64,000 bases of DNA from UBA8437 sp963582065 (GCA_963582065.1 CAUZRQ010000011.1:15215-79214); one strand, 5' to 3'; positions 16,410 through 26,304 are shown, counted from the stretch's first letter. Translations and numbers: made by a program. The notes: generated by a model not told the origin, from the letters alone.

Positions 16410-18986
16410 CTAGATGACCGGATCGATCAGGTTGTCGCGGTCTTCGAAGTCGAACGGGTAGTCGTCGGGCAGGAAGTCGTCGTCGATCTGCCCGCCGGTC
16501 GCTTCTTCGCCGGCGTCGTAGTTGTCGTCGCCCTCGTTGCCGGCCAGCGTGTCGATGCCGCCGTTTCCGTTGAGGTAGTCGTTGCCGCCATCGCCGACGA
16601 TCAGGTCGCGTCCGCCGCCACCCAGCAGCGTGTCGTTGCCGTTGCCGCCGCTGACGACGTCGGCGCCCTGCCCGGCGTTGATCTTGTCGTGGCCGTCCTC
16701 GCCGGCGATCGAATCGTCACCGAGTCCGCCGTTGATCGTGTCGTGACCGTCGTCTCCGTTGAGAACGTCGTTGCCCTCACCGCCGTCGATCGAGTCGTCG
16801 CCCTGGCCGCCGAGAATGCTGTCGGCTCCGTCAAACCCCAGCAACGTGTCGTCCTCGGCACCGCCGTCCAGCTGGTCGTCACCGGTTCCGCCGTTGAGCG
16901 AGTCGCTGCCGTTGCCGGCCTCGAGCCGGTCGTTGCCCTTCGAGCCGTTGAGCGTGTCGTTGCCGTTGGACCCCACCAGCGAGTCGTCGCCCGCGTTGCC
17001 GGTCAGTTCGTCGTTGCCGCCGTTGCCGTCGAGGCTGTCGTCGCCGAGCCCGCCTCGCATCGTGTCACTGCCGTCTCCGCCGCGAAGCGTGTCCTCGCCG
17101 GCTTCGCCCCAGAGGAAGTCTCCGCCGTCGCCTCCGTCGAGAACGTCGTCACCGGAGCCCGAGGAGATCGAGTCGTTGCCTTCGCCGCCCGAGAGCAGAT
17201 CGTTGCCTGAACTTCCGACGATCGTATCGTCTCCGGTTCCGCCGTCGACGATCAACTGGACCGACCCGATGTTGACGTTGCTGGCGAGGATGGAATCCCG
17301 GCCGCTTTCGCCGTTGATGTTCAGTTCGATTCCACTGACGGAGCCCAGGCTGTTGACCACGACCCGGTCGTTGCCCGACCCGGCATTGAGCTCGACCCGT
17401 TCGACCGAGCCGCCGTTGAGATCGACGTTGTCGTTTCCGCTGGTGACCCGCATGTTCCCGCTGGCCTGGCCGACCGTGAAGACGTCCTTGTTCGCGCGGC
17501 CGATGAGCTGGACCGTGTCGTCGGCGTCGCCACCGTCCATCTGGTCGGAGCCCTCGCCCACTTTCCAGATCAGCGTGTCGTTGCCGCTGCCGCCTCTGAG
17601 CGTGTCGATGCCGCCCTGTCCTCTCAGTTCGTCGGAGTCCGCCCCACCGTCGAGCAGGTCACGGCCACCGCCACCGCGGAGCGTGTCGTTGCCGACCCCG
17701 CCGCCGACGACGTCGTTGCCGCCACCGCCGTTGAGGAGGTCATTGCCGGTTGCGATCGAAAACGGGTCGGCATCGTCACCCGAGATGGTGTCGTCGCCGG
17801 CACCGCCGTGGATCGTGTCGTCGCCGTAGGACCCCTCGATCACGTCGTCACCGTCCTGGCCCTTGAGACTGTCGTCCTGGCGACCACCCAGCAGTGTGTC
17901 GGTGCCGCTGCCGCCGAAGATCGAATCGTTGGCGTCACCACCGTCGAGCAGATCGTTGCCGGAGGATCCGGTGATCGTGTCGGGGCCGTCGTTTCCGGAA
18001 ACCACGTCGTCGCCGGCGCCGCCTCTGAGGTAGTCGCCGTCGGCTCCACCGCTGAGAACGTCCTTGCCGCCGTTGCCGATCAGGATGTCGGCCGAGTTGC
18101 CGCCGTCGATCGTGTCGTGGCCGCCCCCGCCGTAGATCACGTCCGAACCGCTGTCGCCCAGCAGCACGTCATTGCCGGCTTTGCCGTTGATCGTGTCCTG
18201 GCCGGCACCACCGTAGATCGTGTCGTGGCCATGATTGCCTATGATCGAGTCGTCGCCGACGTCAGTCGTGCCGATCGCGTCGCCGTAGATCAAGTCGTTG
18301 CCGTGACCGCCGTCGATCGTGTCGTTGCCGTCACCACCCTCGATCACGTCGTTCCCGTCGCCACCGTCGATGTCGTCGGCTCCGTCGCTGTTGAGCACCA
18401 CGTCGTCGCCGTGGCTGCCTGATATGGTGTCGTCGCCGTCACCGCCGTCGATCGTGTCGTGTCCGTGGTTGCCGATGACCAGGTTGGCCCCGCTGCCGGC
18501 GGTGATCACGTCGTTGCCGTGTCCGCCGTCGAGAACATCGTCGGCATCCGAACTGCCGATGATCGTGTCGTGTCCGTTGCCGCCGTCGACGTTGATCGTC
18601 AACGCGGGATTGCTGTAGACCGTTGTCGAAACGCCCGAGAGATCGATCAGGTTGCTGCCGTCACCGCCGTTGACGGCGATTCCCTCGACAGCCGAAGCCG
18701 CCAACGTTCCCAGGCTGCTCACCGGCAAACCGTTGGCTTCGACCCGGACGTTGCCGAATCCATCGGCACCGACCTCGATCGAATCCGGGCCGTTGTTATC
18801 GGTCGCACTGATCTGGAGCACGCCGTTGGAGAAGAGGGCGCTGACCGAGAGCAGTGTCCGGTCCTCCAACTTCTCGAGTCCCCCACTGGTTGACTGCCTC
18901 GACCGACGCCGGCGGCGACCAACCATGTTTCGGGAAATGCGTTGACGAAGCGAATCGAGCCACGAGTTGAAGATCATGCTTCCCAT
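16410..18986 (-). CDS. RTX-like calcium-binding repeat protein with planctomycete LEDRTLLS leader (paralogue A)
   Basis: 858 residues. A basic N-terminus (RRRRRSR at about 24-30) leads to the LEDRTLLS motif at 40-47, seen at the start of many exported planctomycete proteins. From about residue 130 the chain is nearly all nonapeptides of the type GGxGNDxIxG (hemolysin-type calcium-binding). A non-repeat module at about 470-585, beginning LIWKVGEGSDQMDGG, splits the array into two blocks. Such proteins bind calcium outside the cell and often act in surface layers or adhesion. No C-terminal catalytic domain is present. It ends DRDNLIDPVI. Its position after the exopolysaccharide genes suggests a matrix or surface role. 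Confidence 0.88.
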   Translation of the reverse strand: MGSMIFNSWLDSLRQRISRNMVGRRRRRSRQSTSGGLEKLEDRTLLSVSALFSNGVLQISATDNNGPDSIEVGADGFGNVRVEANGLPVSSLGTLAASAVEGIAVNGGDGSNLIDLSGVSTTVYSNPALTINVDGGNGHDTIIGSSDADDVLDGGHGNDVITAGSGANLVIGNHGHDTIDGGDGDDTISGSHGDDVVLNSDGADDIDGGDGNDVIEGGDGNDTIDGGHGNDLIYGDAIGTTDVGDDSIIGNHGHDTIYGGAGQDTINGKAGNDVLLGDSGSDVIYGGGGHDTIDGGNSADILIGNGGKDVLSGGADGDYLRGGAGDDVVSGNDGPDTITGSSGNDLLDGGDANDSIFGGSGTDTLLGGRQDDSLKGQDGDDVIEGSYGDDTIHGGAGDDTISGDDADPFSIATGNDLLNGGGGNDVVGGGVGNDTLRGGGGRDLLDGGADSDELRGQGGIDTLRGGSGNDTLIWKVGEGSDQMDGGDADDTVQLIGRANKDVFTVGQASGNMRVTSGNDNVDLNGGSVERVELNAGSGNDRVVVNSLGSVSGIELNINGESGRDSILASNVNIGSVQLIVDGGTGDDTIVGSSGNDLLSGGEGNDSISSGSGDDVLDGGDGGDFLWGEAGEDTLRGGDGSDTMRGGLGDDSLDGNGGNDELTGNAGDDSLVGSNGNDTLNGSKGNDRLEAGNGSDSLNGGTGDDQLDGGAEDDTLLGFDGADSILGGQGDDSIDGGEGNDVLNGDDGHDTINGGLGDDSIAGEDGHDKINAGQGADVVSGGNGNDTLLGGGGRDLIVGDGGNDYLNGNGGIDTLAGNEGDDNYDAGEEATGGQIDDDFLPDDYPFDFEDRDNLIDPVI

Positions 18987-19020
18987 CCCTGGGCGTAATC
19001 ATCTCTATAGACCGCATCAC

Positions 19021-19032
19021 CCGGATATCCGG
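19021..19032. repeat. 12-bp perfect palindrome CCGGATATCCGG
   Basis: A perfect dyad 35 bp upstream of the start of RTX paralogue A, inside the 209 bp spacer between the two RTX genes. It could be an operator for paralogue A. There is no second copy in the spacer, and short GC-rich palindromes arise by chance, so confidence is low. Confidence 0.3.
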
Positions 19033-19126
19033 AGCGATCGGACTAATCTGCTTATCGACCCGATACATGCCGTTTCTCGTGGCAATTCCTATCTGCGGCA
19101 AGGAGAACCCAGATTGCCCAGTTTTC

Positions 19127-19150
19127 ACATTGCGGCGAATGCCGCAGTGT
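19127..19150 (-). terminator. Inverted repeat downstream of RTX paralogue B, possible terminator
   Basis: A 10-bp stem (TGCGGC/GCCGCA core at 19131-19146, extended outward by one wobble and three further pairs) closes a 4-nt loop. It lies 46 bp after the stop of the upstream gene. No U-run follows on the minus strand, so it may only be a hairpin that protects the 3' end. Confidence 0.4.
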
Positions 19151-19195
19151 CGGGAAATGAGCAGCTGGGAGACTGGGGAAGATGGGTGGACAGGG

Positions 19196-21661
19196 TCAGG
19201 CCTCGTCGATCCAGTTCTCCACCAACTGGAACTGTTCGTCGATTTCCTCTGCCGCACCGATCAGCACATCGGTTCCCTCGTTTCCGGCGATCGTGTCGCG
19301 CGATCCGCCCTGCCCATTGATGTAGTCGTCTCCGTCGCCGCCGATGGCGACATCGTTTCCGCCGCCGCCGAAGAGTGAATCGCGACCATCTCCGCCAACG
19401 ATCAGGTCGTTGCCGCTGCCACCATTGGCCCGGTCGTGTCCGTCTCCGGCCGAGATGCGGTCGTGTCCGTTGTTGCCCAGGATCGTGTCGTGTCCATCGC
19501 CGCCGTAAAGCAGGTCATTGCCGTTGGCACCGCGGATCCAGTCGTGGCCGTGGCCTCCGATGATGGTGTCGTGGCCCGAGTTGCCGGTGAGCGAATCGTT
19601 GTCTGTGCCGCCATCGAGCCGGTCGTTGCCCGATCCGCCGTAGAGCCGATCCTGGCCGCTCTGTCCGTCCAACAGGTCGTCACCGCCGGCTCCATTGAGC
19701 CGATCGTCGCCGGCGCCGGCCGTCAGCGAGTCGTTTCCGGCCCCACCCAACAGCGTGTCGTTGTCTGGTCCACCAAGCAGGAGGTCGTCGCCGGCTCCAC
19801 CGTTAACCAGGTCGTTGCCCTGTTGCCCGTCGAGCCGGTCGTCCCCGCCTCCTCCTTCGAGCCGATCGCTGCCGTCGCCCCCGCGGAGCACGTCGTTTCC
19901 GTTTCCGGCGGCGAGCGTGTCGTCGCCGGAACCGCCGTCCAGGGTCTCGGCTCCGTTGCTGCCGGTGATCCGATCGTTGCCGTCACCTCCGCTGAGCGAC
20001 ATCACCGCAGCGTGGATTCCGGCCGCCGCCGCATCGATCGTATCTCCTGCGGCCTCTCCCCTGAGGTGGATCTCGGTCACCGGTGCCCCGTCCAGCGCCA
20101 CCGCTACCAGGGTATCCCGCCCGGGTCCGCCCCGGACGTCGAGCCGTTCGGTCGAGCCGGCCAAGGTGACGGCATGAGGCGACTCGAGCACCTGCAGTCG
20201 GCCATCGGCGTCGGTGGTGACGGTGAAGAGGTTGTTCTGGCTGTTCCCGTAGATCTCGGCCCGGTCGTACCCGTCCCCTCCCGCGAGCCAGTCGTTGCCT
20301 CCGCCCAGGTTCCACCACAGCCGATCCTCACCGGCGCCTCCCAGGACGGTGTCGTGGCCGCTTTGTCCCTTGAGCGTGTCGTCGCCTCCGCCACCATCGA
20401 GACGGTCGTTGCCGCCGCCGCCGTAGAGCCTGTCGTTGCCGTCTCCGGCGACGAGTTCGTCGGCCGAGCCTCCGCCGTTGAGCGTATCGCTCCCGGCCCC
20501 TCCATCGAGGGTGTCGCTACCACTTCCACCGTAGAGCCGATCGTCTCCGTCGTCGTCGACCAGGTGATCGTTGCCGGCCTGTCCGTTGAGAGTATCGTCA
20601 CCGTCGTTTCCGTCGATCAGGTCGTTGCCGGCTCCACCGAGCACCCGGTCATCGTCATCGCCGCCGGCCAGGGTGTCGTCACCGGATCCCCCGCTGAGCG
20701 TATCTCGTCCGGATTGTCCGTCGACGAGGTCGTTGCCACCGCCGGCATTGAGCGAATCGTCTCCACTGTCTCCGACGAGCGTGTCGTTTCCGTTGTGGCC
20801 CTTGATCGCGTCGTTGCCGGTGTGGCCCTCGAGCCGGTCGTGGCCACCTCCACCCAGGATCACGTCGTCGCCGGACTCGCCGGCCAGGTGATCGTTGCCC
20901 GATCCCCCGTTGAGCGTGTCGTCGGCGGGTCCCCCGATCAGGGTGTCGTGTCCGTTGCCTCCGGCGAGGTCATCGGCTCCGCTGTCGGCCGTGCCGGCCG
21001 AATCACCGTAGACCAGGTCGGCCCCGTCACCGCCAAGAACGGTGTCGGCTCCGTGGCCGCCGTGGATCGTGTCGTCCCCGTCGCCCCCCTCGATCGAGTC
21101 GTCGCCCAGGTCACCGAAGATCAGGTCGTCCCCGTCATCACCGTCGATCCGGTCGCCTCCGGAGTTGCCGTCGATCGTGTCCTTGCCGTGTCCACCGACC
21201 AGCCGGTTCCGCCCGCTGCCCCCGTCGATCCGGTCGTTGCCGTTGCCTCCCTTGAGCGTGTCGTCGAGGTTGGCCGAGGCGATCAGGGTGTCGTGGCCGT
21301 CTCGGCCGTCAGCGGTGATCTCGACACCACCGCCGAAGTCGAAGACCTGGGAAGTGACGGCCGAGAGGTCGATGTGGTTGTCGCCGGGACCGCCCTGGAT
21401 GATGATCCTGCGAATCGAACCGGCATCGACGGAGCCGATGCTGGTGACCGGTACCGGTGTCTGACCCGGCTCGGCAGCCAGCACCTGGACCCGGCCCGGT
21501 TGTGCAGGATTTTCGCGGACGATGATCGTGTCGTCATCGTGCGAGGTGATCGACAGGTCACCGGTGGCGTCAAGGAACAGGGCGCTGACCGACAGCAGGG
21601 TTCGGTCTTCGAGCCGCTCGCTGCCACGCCACGGCCGTGGGCGTCTGCGGTTGTTCGTCAT
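19196..21661 (-). CDS. RTX-like calcium-binding repeat protein with LEDRTLLS leader (paralogue B)
   Basis: 821 residues when started at 21661 (MTNNRRRPRPWRGSERLEDR), which puts LEDRTLLS at 17-24 as in other members of this secretory group; the frame extends 52 codons upstream without a plausible leader. Residues about 120-440 and 560-800 are GGxGNDxLxG nonapeptides. Between them, at about 447-558, is a non-repeat module like that of paralogue A (RLWWNLGGGNDWLAGGDGYD onward). It probably binds calcium extracellularly. The two genes are tandem on the minus strand, and B is upstream. Confidence 0.87.
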   Translation of the reverse strand: MTNNRRRPRPWRGSERLEDRTLLSVSALFLDATGDLSITSHDDDTIIVRENPAQPGRVQVLAAEPGQTPVPVTSIGSVDAGSIRRIIIQGGPGDNHIDLSAVTSQVFDFGGGVEITADGRDGHDTLIASANLDDTLKGGNGNDRIDGGSGRNRLVGGHGKDTIDGNSGGDRIDGDDGDDLIFGDLGDDSIEGGDGDDTIHGGHGADTVLGGDGADLVYGDSAGTADSGADDLAGGNGHDTLIGGPADDTLNGGSGNDHLAGESGDDVILGGGGHDRLEGHTGNDAIKGHNGNDTLVGDSGDDSLNAGGGNDLVDGQSGRDTLSGGSGDDTLAGGDDDDRVLGGAGNDLIDGNDGDDTLNGQAGNDHLVDDDGDDRLYGGSGSDTLDGGAGSDTLNGGGSADELVAGDGNDRLYGGGGNDRLDGGGGDDTLKGQSGHDTVLGGAGEDRLWWNLGGGNDWLAGGDGYDRAEIYGNSQNNLFTVTTDADGRLQVLESPHAVTLAGSTERLDVRGGPGRDTLVAVALDGAPVTEIHLRGEAAGDTIDAAAAGIHAAVMSLSGGDGNDRITGSNGAETLDGGSGDDTLAAGNGNDVLRGGDGSDRLEGGGGDDRLDGQQGNDLVNGGAGDDLLLGGPDNDTLLGGAGNDSLTAGAGDDRLNGAGGDDLLDGQSGQDRLYGGSGNDRLDGGTDNDSLTGNSGHDTIIGGHGHDWIRGANGNDLLYGGDGHDTILGNNGHDRISAGDGHDRANGGSGNDLIVGGDGRDSLFGGGGNDVAIGGDGDDYINGQGGSRDTIAGNEGTDVLIGAAEEIDEQFQLVENWIDEA

Positions 21662-21876
21662 GGTGAGTCCGATCGGGGTGGGCCCGCGGACTCCATAATG
21701 AAAACGACGGGGAAGCAAAGTCCATGGGAAAACGCCGCCGGGGACGATTCCCCTCCTCGCCGACCGCCGCGGCGGTCGACGACCCCGTTGTCCACCTTCA
21801 AACGGCCGTTCCGACAACGAGGTTGCCGGCCGGCGGCCGGGTCATCGATCGGCCGATGGCAGGCGGCCGTGGCCGG

Positions 21877-23316
21877 CTAGGAGAACAGCTCGAACAGGGG
21901 GTCGGCATTGTGGACCAGCTCGACAGGTCGCCCCTGGCGATCGTTGATCCGCATGTGCGGGTCGATTCCCAGTGCGTGAAAGATCGTCGAGGCCACCTGT
22001 TCGGGGCTGACCGGTTTGTCGATCGGGAAACCGGCCTGCTTGTCGGAGGTGCCGTAGGTGACACCGCCCCGGATGCCGGCTCCGGCCAACAGGGCCGGGA
22101 AGCAGTACGTCCAGTGGCTGCGTCCCCAGTCGCCGTACTTCTTGGGTGTCCGCCCCATTTCGCCGCAGACGACAACCAGTGTTTCATCGAGCAGCCCGCG
22201 GTCTTCCAGGTCGGTCAGCAGGGCGGAATAGGCCTGGTCGAAGCCGGGGATGAGGTGGTTCTTGAGGTCTCCGCTGGAACGGTGCGAATCCCAGCTGTAG
22301 CCGTCGGGAGTGTCCCATGCCACCGTTACGAACCTCGAACCGGCTTCGAGCATCCGCCGCCCCATCAACACCGACTGGCCGAAGAGATGTCGACCGTAAC
22401 GGTCTCGCAGCGCGGCCGATTCGCGACGGATGTCCAGTGCGGCCTGCATCTGGGGTGAGGTGGCCAGGGCGATGGCACGTTGACGCACCTTGCCGTATTG
22501 GCCGACGACCCCCGTGTCATCCAGTGTCCGCCGTTGTGATTCGAATTGTTCGAGCAGCGATCGACGGCGATCGAGGCGATCGATCCGGACCTCGTCGTGA
22601 GAGAGGATTCCGCGGATGCGGAAGTCGAGTTCCTTGTCGTTGCAGTCGCGGAAATAGGGGTTGTCCGTCTTGTTGCGTTTGCGAATGTCGGTGGCCAGTG
22701 CGTTGTAGGCGCTGCCCAGCCAACCCCCGTATTGACCGGGGCGGTCGATGCTCTGCAGGGCTCCGAGGCGGTTGGGGAGGTAGGTGTAGTCGGGCATCGT
22801 CGTCCGGCGTTGCGGATCGTGATGCAGCGAAAGGTAATTGACGACCGAGCCGATCGAGGGCCATTCGTCCGGGCCGACGGGAGTTTCGCCTGGTCGGGGC
22901 CCGAAGCGGCTGGGATGTGGGTGGCCGGTCTGGATGTAGTGCACCGAGCCGTGGTCGTTGAACCGGTGGTTCATGGTGCGAATCACGGCAAACTTGTCGG
23001 ACAACCGGGCTGTTTGCGGGAGGTGCTCGCAGATCCGCAGGCCCGGTGTCCGCGATGCGATCGGCTGGAAAGGCCCGCGGATTTCCGCAGGGGCCTCGGG
23101 CTTCATGTCGAAGGTCTCCAGTTGGCTCGGGCCACCGAAGAGCAGCAGGAAGATCACCTGCTTGGCCCGGCCGTTCTGAAACGGCGCGGCGGCCTCTTCA
23201 GCCGCCAGGACCCGTGGCAGGCTGACGCCGAAAAGTCCCAGCCCGCCGGCCTGGATCAACTCGCGGCGACCCCATCCCTGGCAGATGCGATTCTGGTGGC
23301 CCTGGATCGTCAGCAT
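21877..23316 (-). CDS. DUF1501 family exported protein
   Basis: 479 residues. The N-terminus carries a twin-arginine-like signal (GRRELIQAGGLGLFGVSLP, about 16-34). The mature start has the DUF1501 hallmark IFLLLFGGPSQLETFDMKPEAP, followed by NHRFNDHGSVHYIQTGHPHP and, near the C-terminus, VVCGEMGRTPKK and HWTYCFPALLAGAGIRGG. DUF1501 belongs to the alkaline phosphatase/sulfatase superfamily fold, is abundant in planctomycetes, and is usually found with cytochrome-type partners. Its substrate is unknown. No DUF1549-type cytochrome partner is adjacent here. Confidence 0.9.
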   Translation of the reverse strand: MLTIQGHQNRICQGWGRRELIQAGGLGLFGVSLPRVLAAEEAAAPFQNGRAKQVIFLLLFGGPSQLETFDMKPEAPAEIRGPFQPIASRTPGLRICEHLPQTARLSDKFAVIRTMNHRFNDHGSVHYIQTGHPHPSRFGPRPGETPVGPDEWPSIGSVVNYLSLHHDPQRRTTMPDYTYLPNRLGALQSIDRPGQYGGWLGSAYNALATDIRKRNKTDNPYFRDCNDKELDFRIRGILSHDEVRIDRLDRRRSLLEQFESQRRTLDDTGVVGQYGKVRQRAIALATSPQMQAALDIRRESAALRDRYGRHLFGQSVLMGRRMLEAGSRFVTVAWDTPDGYSWDSHRSSGDLKNHLIPGFDQAYSALLTDLEDRGLLDETLVVVCGEMGRTPKKYGDWGRSHWTYCFPALLAGAGIRGGVTYGTSDKQAGFPIDKPVSPEQVASTIFHALGIDPHMRINDRQGRPVELVHNADPLFELFS

Positions 23317-23454
23317 CTGGTCTCCCCCGATTCCCCGAAGACGCCTGTTCGCGAGACGATTTCCTTTCCGCGGCCCTCACATTCTATGTCGGCGTCGGCG
23401 GCACCTCAACTTCTCTTCGTCGGGTTCGCATTGCCGATCGCCAGGCAGGTCCCG

Positions 23455-25662
23455 TTACGCCATCCAGTCGACCCAGATCGGACTCGTCCAGGCCATTTCC
23501 TGGTCCACCTGCACCACTCGCACCCAGTACGGGTTGATCCCGGGCCGGGGATCTTCGTCGTGGAACGTGCAGTGGGCTTCGTGTTCGCCGTGCACCGGCG
23601 CCAGGCCCAGGTCCAGCTGTCGGTCTCGCACGCCCAGGTCGATCGTCCGGGTGGCCCCGGCCAGTTCACCCAGTCGTCCGACCAGCGTCGCCCGTTCGGC
23701 CGGAGCCAGGGAAATCCGGCGGGGCTGTGACGACCCGAAGCCGCCGTAGGCGGGACCGGTGATGGCCTGCGTGGACACCGAGACCTCGACCCGCGTTGAC
23801 TCGTCGCCCTCGATGTCCAGTTCCACGCCCATCCGGTAACCGCATCCCCAGGCGTGGAACCGGAGCGACGATTCGGTGGTTTCGGACAGGTGAGATCGCG
23901 GGCTGTCGAATCGCAGGGTGTCGGTGGCGGTGATCCGACCACCGTGAACCGTGACCGTTCCGTCCCAGACGATCCCGCTGTAGCTGGTCTGCCGGCTGCT
24001 GCCCTGCCACAGCACGCGGATGCGGCGGGGGTCACCGGCCGGCGCGTCGGTCCATTGTCCCAGCAGTTCCTCGTTCCGGAACAACTCGACTGATTCCAAC
24101 GCGGCGGTTCCGACCACGTCGACTTCGATCACCGGCTGCTGGCGGGTGCTGAACCGGGATCCGATTCCGTGTCCCTCGACATCGGCCCTGGCCACGATCC
24201 GCGCGCCGGTGGTCGCGTAGACCCGGCGGGCCCGCATGGCTTCGAAGAAACCCTCCAGCGTCACCCCGTCACAGTAGATGCCGGTCAACCCCGCCTTCGA
24301 GTATCTCCTTTGTTGGTGACCCGGCCGGTCGTCGCCGGGTCGCCCGGTGTAACTGTCGCTGCCGCCGAGAAAACCGAGTTGGTAACCGCGGGCCAGCGCG
24401 TCCCGCCTCATCCACTCGAACGCACCGTGGCTCGAGACGATTTCGACCCCGGGTTCGAGTGTCGGGTCGTGGTGTTTCAGGTCCGAGTGTTCTCCGCCGA
24501 CGTGCGGCGTGATGATCGTGTCGGTGCCGCGGTAGTGGGCGTACAGGTCACGCACGTGGTGCAACTCGGTCAATTCGTCCACCGACTCGGGTGTCTCGGC
24601 CGGCGCGTTGCGGTGGATCGGCTGGTGGTGGCGACGGAAATAGACGTTGTGGTGCCCGCCGTCCCAGGTCTTGCCCGACCACTCGTATCCGGGGATGGCG
24701 ATGAACCGGCCGGGTTCGTGGAACTCCAGTTCGACATCCTGCTGTACGACCAGGTCCTGTTCGTCGAGCACGTCGGCATTGCGCTGGAACCCCGCGAACT
24801 GGATCCCGGCCACATCGCGGGCGTGGGCGAAGAACCCGGCGAACTTCTCGCGGTCAACCAGTTGGCCACCGTGCGGGTCGGCCCAGTACAACCGTTGCTG
24901 GCCGACATGTTCGACCACGCACAGCGGGTTGCTGGTGCCGGCGAGCCCCGCCTGGTCGTCGGTCGCGGTCAACCTCAGCACGCCGGCCATGTCGGCCGAG
25001 GCCCCCTCGACCCAGCACGCGCCGGCATCCGATTCGGAGAAGTCGATCGTGTCGTTGTCCAAGACGATCCCGTCACCGGCGAGCGTGACGGTGCCGCGGT
25101 ATCCGTTCGACGCGTTGCCCCAGGCATCCTCGGCCTTGACCAAAACCGGGAACGGTTCTCCGGGGGGCAGTTCCGAGGGCACCACCACGACCAGTCTCAC
25201 CGGTTCGCCGCCGACGATTTCGAGGACCGGTGCGTCGGTGACGGTCTCGACCTGGCCGGATCCGTCCCGTTGGATGGTGACCGCAAAGCCGCGGCGTTGT
25301 TCCCGGAAGGTCTGGGCCCGTGAGCCGGGTCCTCCGCCGGAGGTGTCTCCGATCACGACAGCGATCTCACCACCGCCGGGCAAACCCGTTGATCCGATCT
25401 CGACCTGGAATCCCTTCACGCCCACCGTGCGGGCCGCCACGTCGATGCCGTCGGGGGCCGAGACCGTTGCGTACTCGGCGGCCGCCGGGTCGTCGAACTG
25501 GGGTACGCCCCAGTCGGTGTCGCTGTCGGTGCCGACACGGATCGTCGCCCCGGCCGGAAGCCCGTCGCCGACGGCCTGGAACCGCAGTGTCCAGGTGCCG
25601 AAGCTGCCGGCGATGACCGGGGAAGCCGGTTCGACGGAGGTCTCGAGAATCGTGTCGCTCAT
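23455..25662 (-). CDS. DUF3604-like (PHP-fold) protein
   Basis: 735 residues. The N-terminal third (about 1-250) is beta-rich, with FGTWTLRFQAVGDGLPAGA and a Big-like segment (LVVVVPSELPPGEPFPVLVK). The middle has the DUF3604 markers YWADPHGGQ (metal-site region), FIAIPGYEWSG, HHNVYFR, TIITPHVGG and GGSDSYTGRPGD. Many histidines fit a PHP-type metal centre. There is no signal peptide, so it appears cytoplasmic unless translation starts elsewhere. Related DUF3604 proteins have no established reaction. Confidence 0.75.
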   Translation of the reverse strand: MSDTILETSVEPASPVIAGSFGTWTLRFQAVGDGLPAGATIRVGTDSDTDWGVPQFDDPAAAEYATVSAPDGIDVAARTVGVKGFQVEIGSTGLPGGGEIAVVIGDTSGGGPGSRAQTFREQRRGFAVTIQRDGSGQVETVTDAPVLEIVGGEPVRLVVVVPSELPPGEPFPVLVKAEDAWGNASNGYRGTVTLAGDGIVLDNDTIDFSESDAGACWVEGASADMAGVLRLTATDDQAGLAGTSNPLCVVEHVGQQRLYWADPHGGQLVDREKFAGFFAHARDVAGIQFAGFQRNADVLDEQDLVVQQDVELEFHEPGRFIAIPGYEWSGKTWDGGHHNVYFRRHHQPIHRNAPAETPESVDELTELHHVRDLYAHYRGTDTIITPHVGGEHSDLKHHDPTLEPGVEIVSSHGAFEWMRRDALARGYQLGFLGGSDSYTGRPGDDRPGHQQRRYSKAGLTGIYCDGVTLEGFFEAMRARRVYATTGARIVARADVEGHGIGSRFSTRQQPVIEVDVVGTAALESVELFRNEELLGQWTDAPAGDPRRIRVLWQGSSRQTSYSGIVWDGTVTVHGGRITATDTLRFDSPRSHLSETTESSLRFHAWGCGYRMGVELDIEGDESTRVEVSVSTQAITGPAYGGFGSSQPRRISLAPAERATLVGRLGELAGATRTIDLGVRDRQLDLGLAPVHGEHEAHCTFHDEDPRPGINPYWVRVVQVDQEMAWTSPIWVDWMA

Positions 25663-25794
25663 AGGGTTTCTCTGCCGGTTCGCTTGCGTCGTGTTCAGCT
25701 ACTCTTCTAATGGTTCTCCCGACCACTTCGCCAGACAGAGCGGACACCGGATACGGTTCCACCGCTGCCGATATCCTCGGAAAGGACAGTCCTG

Positions 25795-26304
25795 ATGGAT
25801 GCCAGCCAACTCAAGTCCCTGCAGGCTCCGCTCAAGGAGCAGTACCGAGAAAACCCCGAGTCGGCGAGGCTGACGCTGCGGGCCAGCGGCACGCTGGGCG
25901 CGGAGGGGATCACCTGCCGCGTTGAGACCGGTCAGCAACTGGCCGAAGCGGGCCTGCACCCGGCCACCGGAGGTGATGGCACGGCGTTGTGCTCGGGCGA
26001 CATGTTGCTCGAATCGCTGGTCGCCTGTGCCGGCGTGACGTTGCGGGCGGTGGCCACGGCACTGGAGATTCCCGTGCGGGGGGGCGAGGTGACGGCCGAG
26101 GGCGACCTGGATTTTCGGGGCACACTGGCCGTCGATCGAGATGCGCCGGTCGGGATGCGGTCGATCCGCGTGCGGTTTCAACTTGATACCGACGCCGATG
26201 ACGAGCAACTGGCGACCCTGGTGAAGCTGTGCGAACGCTACTGCGTGGTGTTGCAGACACTGGCGCAGTCGACAGACGTGTCGGTCGACTGCGCGGCGGG
26301 TTAG
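25795..26304 (+). CDS. OsmC/Ohr-family protein
   Basis: 169 residues. Two conserved cysteines lie where the family has its peroxidatic and resolving pair: SLVACAGVTLRAVA (about residue 80) and LCERYCVVLQTLA (C-terminal third; two cysteines, of which YCVV matches the family's CP/CVV position). The fold start (ARLTLRASGTLG) and GEVTAEGDLDF strand fit. OsmC-type proteins reduce organic hydroperoxides; some members act on other thiols. It stands alone between divergent and unrelated genes. Confidence 0.83.
   Translation: MDASQLKSLQAPLKEQYRENPESARLTLRASGTLGAEGITCRVETGQQLAEAGLHPATGGDGTALCSGDMLLESLVACAGVTLRAVATALEIPVRGGEVTAEGDLDFRGTLAVDRDAPVGMRSIRVRFQLDTDADDEQLATLVKLCERYCVVLQTLAQSTDVSVDCAAG

Noticed and set aside
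16410..21661. Tandem short repeats that could be mistaken for a CRISPR or satellite array
   Set aside because: The repeats are codon-level copies of the RTX nonapeptide, lie in frame, and lack uniform repeat-spacer units.
19436..21880. Long plus-strand open frame opposite RTX paralogue B, rich in V, A and S
   Set aside because: The complement of GGNGND-type repeats gives a regular but meaningless valine/serine-rich frame. A similar frame lies opposite paralogue A.
23317..23454. Possible small gene between the DUF1501 and DUF3604-like genes
   Set aside because: No open frame with a start and plausible composition; ordinary spacer.
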